Assembly (NCBI GenBank): GCA_028704195.1
Contig: JAQVLL010000058.1
Coordinates: forward strand, 1 to 8,984
Origin: Smithellaceae bacterium
GTDB lineage: Bacteria; Desulfobacterota; Syntrophia; Syntrophales; Smithellaceae
Length of the DNA: 8,984 nt
Direction: 5' to 3'
Both the position numbers and the translations under genes were made by a program. Positions 1 through 5,997 of this stretch are shown piece after piece (the first letter of the stretch is position 1; the number at the start of each line of letters is the position of its first letter). Under the pieces are notes generated by a model. The model searched no databases. It saw nothing but the letters and a program-made list of their open reading frames with translations, and had not been told where the DNA came from.

Positions 1-1
1 C

Positions 2-106
2 ACCCTGCTTTTTTTCCGGGAAGGAAGACTCGTGGAACGCATTGTGGGCGCACAGCCGAAACAGGAAATTGAGAAGCACCTTCTCGCCATCATTCAGACA
101 AACTGA
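2..106 (+). CDS. Thioredoxin-fold protein, C-terminal end (partial)
   Basis: Only the last 34 codons are present; the gene starts left of the window. The visible residues begin TLLFFREGRLVERIVGAQPK and end AIIQTN before a TGA stop. This is the classic end of a thioredoxin: the beta strand that follows the cis-proline (normally I-P-T-L-x-x-F), a turn with G-R-L, the V-G-A segment, then the final amphipathic helix. The CxxC redox site would lie outside the window, so an active disulfide reductase role cannot be confirmed. The stop lies 16 bases before the Nudix start on the same strand, so the two are probably co-transcribed. A thioredoxin domain within a larger protein is also possible. Confidence 0.8.
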   Translation, partial: TLLFFREGRLVERIVGAQPKQEIEKHLLAIIQTN

Positions 107-122
107 AGCGGAAAAGCTGTCC

Positions 123-662
123 ATGGGAAAACACAAGAAAAAATCCTATACCTGTAAAATATTTACCGTCTGGGAAGAAGACGTTGAACTTGCCACGGGT
201 AAAAAAACACGGCAAAGCTGGATTGACCATAAACCAACCGTCGCAGTTGTTGCGGTGAACGCCCAAAATGAGCTTCTGCTGATCAGACAATTCCGTGTCC
301 CGATCGGACAAAACCTTCTCGAAATTCCAGCCGGCTCATTCGATCACGACGGTGAATCGCCCGCAGACTGCGCACAAAGGGAACTTGCCGAAGAAACCGG
401 GTATCGGGCCGGGACGCTGACAAGGCTTTTTGCCGGATACCTGCTGCCTGGTTACTGTAATGAATTTATGTATTTTTTTCTGGCACAGGACCTGGTTTAC
501 GCGCCATTGACACCGGATGAAGATGAATGCATTGAAGTCATCCCGGTAAGTTTTGCGAATGCTGCCGAACTTTTGAAAAGCGGCGAAATGAATGACGCCA
601 AAACGGTTTTGGGCATCATGCTGGCCGGCAAACATTTAAACAACGCCCTGGATTTTTCATAA
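123..662 (+). CDS. Nudix hydrolase, ADP-ribose pyrophosphatase type
   Basis: A 179-residue cytoplasmic hydrolase that probably cleaves ADP-ribose or a related nucleoside diphosphate sugar to AMP plus a sugar phosphate. The family hallmark LIRQFRVPIG...LLEIPAG (residues 53-71) leads into a Nudix box at residues 71-94, with G71, E78, R86-E87-L88, E90-E91 and G93. The metal-binding glutamates of REL-x-EE-x-G are all present. The first part of the box reads G-x6-E rather than the usual G-x5-E, one residue longer. The later PGYCNEFMYFFLA segment is typical of ADP-ribose pyrophosphatases. The ATG at 123 is preferred to an in-frame TTG at 42, because the extra 27 codons overlap the thioredoxin end in another frame and do not resemble the family. 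The ribosome site is weak. The gene converges with the lipoprotein gene only 13 bases away, with no clear terminator. The exact substrate is unproven. Confidence 0.88.
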   Translation: MGKHKKKSYTCKIFTVWEEDVELATGKKTRQSWIDHKPTVAVVAVNAQNELLLIRQFRVPIGQNLLEIPAGSFDHDGESPADCAQRELAEETGYRAGTLTRLFAGYLLPGYCNEFMYFFLAQDLVYAPLTPDEDECIEVIPVSFANAAELLKSGEMNDAKTVLGIMLAGKHLNNALDFS

Positions 663-675
663 CCGGCTTGTGAGA

Positions 676-1200
676 TCAGCGCCTTCTCTTGTTTCTTTTT
701 TCCAACTGAATCTCCAGGTTTTTCAACTGTTGAAGCCCTTTTGCCAGTTCTTCATTTTCCTTCTGCAATCTTGATATTTCCGTTGTATGTTTTTCTTCCG
801 CCTGTCTGCTTTTCTCTTGCAACGCAGCAAAATCCTGCGCATGTTTTGACTGCTTTTGTTCTGACTGGTCCAGTCTTCGTTCCAGTTCGGAAATCCTGTT
901 GAGGCTGACAATCAATGCCTTCGCGGCACCAGCCCATTTGCTTTTGGGATACATCTGGACCAAATTTTCCAGTCTTGTTTTTGCCTCGTTGTATTGCGGT
1001 TCTTTTCCATCATTGCTTAAAAGGGACAGCGCCTTTGTGAAGATTTCCTTGTCCGAGGGTTTTATGCTGAAAAAGCCGTTTGAATGCTTCGTCACATCCT
1101 TTTGATCAGCGTTGTTACTGATTCCGCCGGTTGTTGCGCAGCCCAGTAAAATGAAGGTAAGCACAGTCAAGTAAATCAGTCTTTTCGAATGCATGATCAT
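676..1200 (-). CDS. Coiled-coil lipoprotein coupled to a sensor gene
   Basis: A 174-residue protein with a type II signal peptide: a short basic start, a hydrophobic stretch (residues 8-19) and a lipobox L-L-G-C with the lipidated cysteine at 21. The +2 residue is alanine, so the protein is expected in the outer membrane facing the periplasm. Residues 45-112 form a helical, TPR-like segment (AKTRLENLVQMYPKSKWAGA) of the kind seen in BamD- and YbgF-like proteins. Residues 113-170 are a charged, heptad-like coiled coil, and the tail is strongly basic (KRNKRRR). The start overlaps the stop of the upstream GGDEF gene as ATGA, implying translational coupling; a second ATG two codons later is equally possible. 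The layout recalls E. coli qseE-qseG, where a small lipoprotein follows a membrane sensor. By analogy it may tune the sensor, but that is inference. No specific family was recognised. Confidence 0.8.
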   Translation of the reverse strand: MIMHSKRLIYLTVLTFILLGCATTGGISNNADQKDVTKHSNGFFSIKPSDKEIFTKALSLLSNDGKEPQYNEAKTRLENLVQMYPKSKWAGAAKALIVSLNRISELERRLDQSEQKQSKHAQDFAALQEKSRQAEEKHTTEISRLQKENEELAKGLQQLKNLEIQLEKRNKRRR

Positions 1201-2654
1201 GAGTCCAGTTCCAGATTGCTTTGCAGTGTCTTTGGTTCCAATAATCGTCTCTTTTCTACATCTTGTTCCGTCACATAATTGCTGCCGGGCAACATTTTTG
1301 CGTATTCCTTCAGCTCCGCGGCCATCCTGGCCATATCCAACGGATTTTTAAAACGCGACCCGTCATCCGTGACGATGGCCGCTGTAATGGTAATGAGCGG
1401 GAATTGCTGCATCATTCCCTGACGGTTTTTCCCGATAAAATATCCTTTTTCCGCATCCTCCTTCGCGTAATAGCTCATAATGCGCTTTTCAAAATCAACC
1501 ACCAGTTTCCCGCATATGCTCTCGACTTGATCTGTATTGCCGATGACAACAAAATCATCTCCGCCGATATGGCCAATGAATACCCCTTCCATCTGCTCAT
1601 CGCTGATATATCCTGTAAGTATACTGGCAACTTCTTTAATCACTTCGCTGCCCCAGGCATATCCGTACTTATCGGCAAACGGTTTGAAATTATCAAGATC
1701 CACCTGACACAGAGAAAACCTTTCCCCCTCCGCCAGCATCTGTTCAATCCTGTTTTCTATAGCCAGGTTTCCCGGAAGACCGGTGAGGGGGCTGGCATCA
1801 AGATTCAGCTCTTCCAAGACTTTGAGCCTCTTGGTCATTTCTGCAAAAGATTTCGCCAGCGCGCCAATCTCATCATCCCGTCTCGCTTCAATTTTATGAT
1901 CCAGATTGCCTTCCGCAATGATTCCCGCGGCCTTCTGCAGCCTCTTTAGCGGCTTGGAAATATTGCGGGTAAGGATCAGCGCAAACGCAATCCCCAGGAT
2001 TAAGCTGAACAGGGCAATGCCTATTGTCATGTGCGTATCCTTGGTCCCCTGTCGGGCAATCCTGGCCATTTCATCATTGATGGCCTGATCCACATTGATT
2101 TGGATATATCTGATCTTTGACGCCATCTCATCAACCACCGCCCTGGTGGACATATCAGAAATAGCCTGCGCCTCCGGCTGTTTACCGTTTTTCAACAAAA
2201 CGATTTCTTCTGAAAACAACTCCTTGAAGCGATTCTGCAGCGTGTCCAGTTCTTCAATGGTTTTTTTTGTTTTCGCATCAAGACTTCCATTACGAATCCC
2301 TCTCAGCACCTCATTAAATTCACTGCTGTGCCTCCAGAAAATCTGTTCCAGAAAGGGGTCTTTCAGGATCAGGTATTTCTTTTCAACACCTTCCTGGGCT
2401 AAAAGGGTATCCATCAGTGTTTTTGAATTTTCGACCAGAACAAATTTCTGTGTGGTGAGATTATAGGCCACGCCGCTGAGTCGCTGCAGGCTGAACAAAG
2501 CATAAGCGCTGGCTAGAATGGTCAAAAAAGCCATGAACAAATAACCCAGCAACAATTTACGGCTGATCGTGAGTTTCAATTTTTTAAAACCTGTGAAAAT
2601 GGCTGTAATTGCGTCATGATATTCGACGCAACAACCTTTTTTTCTCCGTAACAC
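1197..2654 (-). CDS. Membrane HAMP-GGDEF protein with GGDDF signature
   Basis: Probable inner-membrane signalling protein. The N-terminal transmembrane helix (about residues 34-55) is followed by a periplasmic, mostly helical sensor region (56-207) like four-helix-bundle receptor domains, a second transmembrane helix (209-228), a HAMP linker (229-281) and a GGDEF-family domain (285-450). The GGDEF domain shows LTGLPGN, the metal-site segment VDLDNFK (318-324) and the signature GGDDF (364-368) instead of GG[DE]EF. No RxxD inhibitory site sits in front of the signature (those positions read MEGV). It could make cyclic di-GMP, bind GTP only, or act as a receptor; the sequence does not decide. 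The GTG start at 2654 gives 485 residues. An internal TTG at 2579 would give MKLTISRKLLLGY, a more natural beginning with a distant AGG upstream, so the true start may be there. It is the first gene of a unit with the overlapping lipoprotein gene. Confidence 0.85.
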   Translation of the reverse strand: MLRRKKGCCVEYHDAITAIFTGFKKLKLTISRKLLLGYLFMAFLTILASAYALFSLQRLSGVAYNLTTQKFVLVENSKTLMDTLLAQEGVEKKYLILKDPFLEQIFWRHSSEFNEVLRGIRNGSLDAKTKKTIEELDTLQNRFKELFSEEIVLLKNGKQPEAQAISDMSTRAVVDEMASKIRYIQINVDQAINDEMARIARQGTKDTHMTIGIALFSLILGIAFALILTRNISKPLKRLQKAAGIIAEGNLDHKIEARRDDEIGALAKSFAEMTKRLKVLEELNLDASPLTGLPGNLAIENRIEQMLAEGERFSLCQVDLDNFKPFADKYGYAWGSEVIKEVASILTGYISDEQMEGVFIGHIGGDDFVVIGNTDQVESICGKLVVDFEKRIMSYYAKEDAEKGYFIGKNRQGMMQQFPLITITAAIVTDDGSRFKNPLDMARMAAELKEYAKMLPGSNYVTEQDVEKRRLLEPKTLQSNLELDS

Positions 2655-2728
2655 AACCGGTGTGTTTCCGTAAAGAATAATTTAATTTTTATGCAGGATT
2701 TTTTCCTTTTTGAAAAATGGAAAGCTTC

Positions 2729-2757
2729 TTGCCACAAACGTAAAGTTTTGTTAAACT
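2729..2757 (+). promoter_or_regulatory. Candidate sigma-70 promoter for the paaK operon
   Basis: TTGCCA (2729-2734, five of six consensus bases) is separated by 17 bases from TAAACT (2752-2757, four of six). It would start transcription about 100 bases before the ligase gene. The -10 box lies inside an inverted repeat, AAGTTT-tgtt-AAACTT (2743-2758), which could be an operator. The rest of the 208-base divergent gap is A/T-rich. It also holds an imperfect hairpin, TTTCC/GGAAA (2702-2723). No confident minus-strand promoter for the GGDEF gene was found. Confidence 0.35.
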
Positions 2758-2809
2758 TCTTAAAAGGAAAAAGGCTGCACGTTCATCTATCCTGGACATC
2801 CGATTTGAT

Positions 2810-2829
2810 CAGGCAACATCGGTTGCCTG
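2810..2829. promoter_or_regulatory. Perfect 8-bp inverted repeat upstream of paaK
   Basis: CAGGCAAC-atcg-GTTGCCTG is a perfect palindrome with a four-base centre. It lies 33 bases before the ligase ATG and downstream of the candidate promoter, so it could be a repressor operator or a hairpin in the mRNA leader. It has no T tract and is unlikely to be a terminator. The ribosome site AAGGGAGA (2848-2855) stays outside the stem. Confidence 0.45.
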
Positions 2830-2862
2830 CATATTGAGTATCCTAATAAGGGAGACGCTATT

Positions 2863-4161
2863 ATGATGTATAATGAAGAATTTGAAACCCTGCCGCGCGA
2901 GGCACTGAAGGCGCTGCAAGTCAAAAGACTCCAGCGGGTCCTGCAGCGGGTTTATCACTCCGTCGGTTTTTATAAAAAGTCGATGGATGCCGCCAAAATA
3001 TTGCCGGATGATTTTCGTTCCCTTGATGATTTAAAAAAGCTTCCCTTTATTACGCGTCAGGACCTGCGCAACAATTATCCCTTTGGTCTTTTTGCAGTTC
3101 CGATGAGCAACATTGTCCGTCTGCACGCATCATCCGGCACCTCCGGCCGGTCTTCCGTGTTCAGTTACACACGTCGGGACCTGGAAACCTGGACCGAACT
3201 GACCGCCCGTTCTCTTATCGCCGCCGGCCTGACCAAAAACGACATTGTCCATAACGCCTTCAGCTATGGTTTACTCCCCGGCGGCCTCGGCGTGCATTAC
3301 GGGGCGGAAAAAATCGGGGCCAGTGTCATCCCCATGTCCGACGGCAACACCAAGCGTCAAATCACTCTCCTGCAGGACTTCGGACCCACCGTCTTGTGTT
3401 CAACGCCGTCCTATGCCCTGCATCTTGCCGAGGAAGGTGTTGCCATGGGCGTGGATATGAAATCCCTTCAGCTTCGCGTCGGCATCTTTGGGGCGGAACT
3501 GTGGAGCGAAAAAACCCGCGACGCCATTGAAAACGCTTTCGGCATCAAGGCCTTCAATATCTTTGGCCTTTCCGAAATGCTGGGACCCGGTCTTGCGAGT
3601 GAATGCCTGGAAGGCCGGCACGGTATGCACATCTTCGAAGATCATTTTCTCGTGGAAACCGTCAATCCCTTAACGGGCGAGGTCCTGCCCGAAGGAGAGG
3701 AAGGCGAACTGGTCTTTACCAGTCTGACCAAAGAAGCGTTTCCTCTGGTTCGCTACCGTTCAGGCGATATTTCACGCTTGATTCCCGAACCCTGCCGTTG
3801 CGGCCGCACCCATATCCGGATGGAACGCGTGTTGAAGCGCAGCGACGACATGCTGACGATCCGTGGCATCAATATCTTTCCCTCACAGGTGGAAGCGATC
3901 CTGAAGGAGATCCAGGGTGTTGAGCCGGACTACCAGCTGATTATCGACAAAGTAGGGGCCCTGGACGCCGTCGAACTGCATGTGGAAGTCGGCGATAAAT
4001 TCTTCAGCGAAACGGGCGGCGTCAAGGAATTGCAGATCATTGAAAAAAGAATTGTGAAAGATATGAAGGATTATTTAAGCATATCTCCACGCGTCAAATT
4101 AGTTGCCCCGCAAACGTTGAAAGAAAAAGGCTCGAAGGTCATCGACAATCGCGTCATTTGA
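2863..4161 (+). CDS. paaK: Phenylacetate-CoA ligase family (AMP-forming)
   Basis: A 432-residue cytoplasmic adenylate-forming enzyme of the PaaK family. It activates an aryl acid, classically phenylacetate, with ATP to an acyl-adenylate and then to the CoA thioester. Visible motifs in order: phosphate-binding loop HASSGTSGRSSVFSYT (88-103); FGLSEMLGPG (234-243), matching the aromatic/adenine motif; YRSGDIS (298-304) with the ribose-binding aspartate; CRCGRT (311-316); and the hinge and C-terminal domain RSDDMLTIRGINIFPSQVE (326-344). Near the end, KEKGSKVIDNR (420-430) aligns with the GKAxRVxDxR element and places the catalytic lysine at about K422. Length is normal for the family. ATG at 2863 has a good ribosome site (AAGGGAGA); a second ATG follows directly. 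The ACT gene lies 114 bases downstream. No arylacetate oxidation or indolepyruvate oxidoreductase genes are in view, so other aryl or acyl acids are possible substrates. Confidence 0.92.
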   Translation: MMYNEEFETLPREALKALQVKRLQRVLQRVYHSVGFYKKSMDAAKILPDDFRSLDDLKKLPFITRQDLRNNYPFGLFAVPMSNIVRLHASSGTSGRSSVFSYTRRDLETWTELTARSLIAAGLTKNDIVHNAFSYGLLPGGLGVHYGAEKIGASVIPMSDGNTKRQITLLQDFGPTVLCSTPSYALHLAEEGVAMGVDMKSLQLRVGIFGAELWSEKTRDAIENAFGIKAFNIFGLSEMLGPGLASECLEGRHGMHIFEDHFLVETVNPLTGEVLPEGEEGELVFTSLTKEAFPLVRYRSGDISRLIPEPCRCGRTHIRMERVLKRSDDMLTIRGINIFPSQVEAILKEIQGVEPDYQLIIDKVGALDAVELHVEVGDKFFSETGGVKELQIIEKRIVKDMKDYLSISPRVKLVAPQTLKEKGSKVIDNRVI

Positions 4162-4275
4162 TGCCGTTCATTTTTCAGGGAAACATGGGATCCCGCCGGA
4201 AATGACCCGATTGGCTTAAAGGATGCCGCCACGGCTTCCCACTGACAATATGAACAAAAGAAATTTGGAGGAAAT

Positions 4276-4707
4276 ATGAAAGTCGAACAAATCTCTGTTT
4301 TTCTGGAAAACAAACCCGGTTCACTTGTCCATGCCACCCGTGTGCTGAAGGAAAACAACATCAATATCCGCACCCTGTCACTGGCGGAAACCGTGGACTT
4401 CGGTATTTTGCGTTTAATCGTCAATGATGTGGAAAAAACCAATAAAGTCCTCAAGGACGCGGGGTTTCGCGTCAGCAAGACCGTTGTCGTGGCCGTTGAA
4501 GTTCCCGATCAGCCGGGTGGCCTGCACAGCATCATGGAAGCCCTGACTCAGGAAGCCATCAATGTTGAATATCTCTATGCCTTTGTCGAAAAAAGCGGTC
4601 AGAACGCCGTGATCATCTTCCGCTTCGACGATCCCGAAAAAGCCATCGACGTTTTATTAAAACACAAATTCACTGTGGTACCGGGAACAAATCTCTACGA
4701 GTTTTAA
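4276..4707 (+). CDS. Tandem ACT-domain protein
   Basis: A 143-residue cytoplasmic protein made of two ACT regulatory domains, about residues 3-66 and 70-138. The first shows VFLENKPGSLVHATRVLKENNINI and the second VEVPDQPGGLHSIMEALTQEAINV. Both have the P-G-x-L/G-G-L turn where ACT domains bind small ligands, usually amino acids, at dimer interfaces. There is no catalytic domain. Free-standing ACT pairs next to PaaK-type ligases recur in anaerobic bacteria and archaea, which suggests regulation of the ligase or ligand sensing, perhaps of an aromatic amino acid. The ligand is inference. The start has an excellent ribosome site (TTGGAGG). The 114-base gap after paaK shows no terminator, so co-transcription is likely. 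Confidence 0.9.
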   Translation: MKVEQISVFLENKPGSLVHATRVLKENNINIRTLSLAETVDFGILRLIVNDVEKTNKVLKDAGFRVSKTVVVAVEVPDQPGGLHSIMEALTQEAINVEYLYAFVEKSGQNAVIIFRFDDPEKAIDVLLKHKFTVVPGTNLYEF

Positions 4708-4717
4708 GGGGGAATCC

Positions 4718-5461
4718 TTGAAGCAAGCCATTTCTGGTTTTCTCAAGCCGCAAGTGACCGATCTGGGTTTTGCCTCTGTTGATCGTTTTGCAGGTGCCCC
4801 CGAGGCACATCATCCCGGGCGCATCTGCCGCAATGCTCAGACCGTTATCGTTTTCGGCATTACCGTTCCACGGGGTATGCTTAAATCACCGGACTATAAC
4901 CTTTACGCCCTGCACCGGACCTATCACAGCGCTTATACCCGCATTGATCACATAGCCCTCGCCTTGTGCAACTATATCGAATCGCTTGGGAGGCATCTGG
5001 CCGTCCCTGTCCCCAGCTATGCCCCAATGGTGTTTCATCAGTTTGAACCCTGGGGGCTTTTATCCCTGAAACACGCCGCAGTAAATGCCGGGCTCGCCAG
5101 TTTCGGTCGTAGCGGACAGGCGTACCATCCTCGGTACGGCTCGCTTTTACGTTTAGGGGCCGTGGTCACGGATGCCGTGATCGAAGCAGACCCGATGCTT
5201 CCCCCCGATCCCTGTCCACCCAACTGCACGGCTTGTGTGAAGTTCTGCCCGGCCAAAGCTTTCGATGAGAACGGCACATTCAATAAAATGACCTGTCTGG
5301 GTCACACGATCAAGCATGCCATTTATCCTATTGCCCTGCAAAGCGAAGCCGGTTTGAAAAATATCGAGCGAGTCATCAACACCGCTGGACACAATTACTG
5401 GATCGGCTGCGATGAATGCCTTAAGGTGTGTCCGTTAAATCTTGGAAAAGATCCTTCATAA
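4718..5461 (+). CDS. QueG-like double [4Fe-4S] cluster protein (COG1600-like)
   Basis: A 247-residue protein related to the epoxyqueuosine reductase family. The C-terminal ferredoxin-like domain carries eight cysteines suited to two [4Fe-4S] clusters: C166, C170, C173 and C177 (C-x3-C-x2-C-x3-CP), then C193, and C231, C234 and C238 (GCDECLKVCP). Before it lies KHAAVNAGLASFGRSG (118-133), matching the QueG A-x-x-AGLGxxGK region, then HPRYGSLLRLG (137-147). It is well short of typical QueG (about 350 residues or more), so queuosine synthesis should not be assumed; an electron-transfer or cobalamin-linked reductase role is possible. The start is TTG with ribosome site AAGGGGGA (4706-4713) overlapping the stop of the ACT gene, which marks it as part of that operon. 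No signal peptide or membrane helix is seen, so it is cytoplasmic. Confidence 0.82.
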   Translation: MKQAISGFLKPQVTDLGFASVDRFAGAPEAHHPGRICRNAQTVIVFGITVPRGMLKSPDYNLYALHRTYHSAYTRIDHIALALCNYIESLGRHLAVPVPSYAPMVFHQFEPWGLLSLKHAAVNAGLASFGRSGQAYHPRYGSLLRLGAVVTDAVIEADPMLPPDPCPPNCTACVKFCPAKAFDENGTFNKMTCLGHTIKHAIYPIALQSEAGLKNIERVINTAGHNYWIGCDECLKVCPLNLGKDPS

Positions 5462-5510
5462 GATATCTTCTTTATTACCCGGGCAATTAAAAGTTTAAAT
5501 AACCTTTGCG

Positions 5511-5552
5511 GGTTCAGTCAACATCGGTTTGTTGCCCAAACATGACTGAACC
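5511..5552. repeat. 10-bp perfect inverted repeat after the QueG-like gene
   Basis: GGTTCAGTCA (5511-5520) pairs perfectly with TGACTGAACC (5543-5552), and an inner GTTTG/CAAAC pair extends the stem toward a TTGCC loop. Neither side has a T tract, so it is not a standard intrinsic terminator. It could protect the 3' end of the operon mRNA or be a protein site. The 109 bases between the gene stop and the next hairpin hold nothing else that was recognised. Confidence 0.5.
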
Positions 5553-5570
5553 AGTTGAGTATCTTCATAT

Positions 5571-5620
5571 AAAAAAGCGGTAGATGCACCTGTCATCTAC
5601 CGCTTTCGTTGTCTCTTTTT
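5571..5620. terminator. Bidirectional rho-independent terminator
   Basis: AAAGCGGTAGATG (5574-5586) and CATCTACCGCTTT (5594-5606) form a perfect 13-bp stem with a seven-base loop. Read on the minus strand, the stem is followed by a run of six T residues, and it begins 24 bases past the stop of the zinc-ribbon gene, an ideal terminator. On the plus strand it is followed by a looser T-rich tract (CTCTTTTTCT) and can also end the paaK operon. Confidence 0.85.
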
Positions 5621-5630
5621 CTCAGGAAGA

Positions 5631-5939
5631 CTACAGTGGTTTCCCGCATTCCTTGCATTTGCCGTCCGGGCCGATCACTCCGATACAGTTGCCGTCACTG
5701 CACAAAACCCTTTTGTCCCAGTCGTCGGATTCCACGGCTTCTGGTACAACCTGTCTGGTCTCTTCCACGGACTGCTGAGAAACTTCTTTGACTTCATGAC
5801 TTTCCGGAAGAACACCTTCATATGGTTTCCCGCATTCTCTGCACTTGCCGTCCGCCCCGATGGTACCGATACAGGACCCGTCACTGCACAAAACACGTTT
5901 GTCCCAGTCTTCACTTTCGTCAAAAATGATTTCGTCCAT
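5631..5939 (-). CDS. Small protein with two identical-type zinc-ribbon units
   Basis: A 102-residue acidic protein with no signal peptide or membrane segment. The same module appears twice: DWDKRVLCSDG[SN]CIG[TV]IG[AP]DGKC[RK]ECGKP at residues 11-39 and 73-101. Each has cysteines spaced C-x4-C-x9-C-x2-C (C18, C23, C33, C36 and C80, C85, C95, C98), a good fit for one structural zinc per unit. The linker (40-72) is rich in Glu, Val and Ser and probably flexible. Neither unit has an obvious catalytic residue, so an adaptor or nucleic-acid or protein binding role is more likely; no function is assigned. The ATG has ribosome site GGAGAG. The gene stands alone between its own promoter and a strong terminator. 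The coding pattern, ribosome site, promoter and terminator all support a real gene. Confidence 0.82.
   Translation of the reverse strand: MDEIIFDESEDWDKRVLCSDGSCIGTIGADGKCRECGKPYEGVLPESHEVKEVSQQSVEETRQVVPEAVESDDWDKRVLCSDGNCIGVIGPDGKCKECGKPL
5638..5733 (-). repeat. Direct repeat, copy encoding the C-terminal zinc-ribbon unit
   Basis: This 96-base segment aligns without gaps to 5824-5919, with 77 of 96 bases identical by my count (about 80%). The two copies are 186 bases (62 codons) apart and in the same frame, so this is an internal gene duplication. Many of the differences fall at third codon positions or give conservative changes. Confidence 0.85.
5824..5919 (-). repeat. Direct repeat, copy encoding the N-terminal zinc-ribbon unit
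   Basis: Partner of the segment at 5638-5733. It encodes the first cysteine unit of the small protein. The best-conserved block is the part around TCACTGCACAAAAC, which encodes the V-L-C-S-D core on the minus strand. Confidence 0.85.
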
Positions 5940-5968
5940 ATCGCTCTCCGCATTTCATTGTTGTGGTC

Positions 5969-5997
5969 TTCTTATGCCGAGCCGGCAAAAAAGTCAA
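5969..5997 (-). promoter_or_regulatory. Candidate promoter with palindrome in the spacer
   Basis: Read on the minus strand, TTGACT (5997-5992, five of six consensus bases) is followed after exactly 17 bases by TAAGAA (5974-5969, a poor -10). Transcription would begin about 23 bases before the zinc-ribbon ATG. The spacer holds a palindrome, TGCCG-agc-CGGCA (5975-5987), beginning directly next to the -10 box. That is a common place for a repressor operator or an activator that remodels the spacer, so the gene may be inducible. This is prediction from sequence only. Confidence 0.4.

Noticed and set aside
42..122. Upstream TTG start extending the Nudix protein by 27 residues
   Set aside because: The extension lies over the thioredoxin end in another frame, and the ATG at 123 gives a normal family start.
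2814..5529. The same 11 bases CAACATCGGTT occur before paaK (2814-2824) and after the QueG-like gene (5519-5529)
   Set aside because: Several shared 11-mers are expected by chance in a window of this size, and the surrounding palindromes differ.
5638..5919. Two repeats considered as a possible CRISPR or tandem array
   Set aside because: Only two diverged copies exist and both are in frame within one protein-coding gene.
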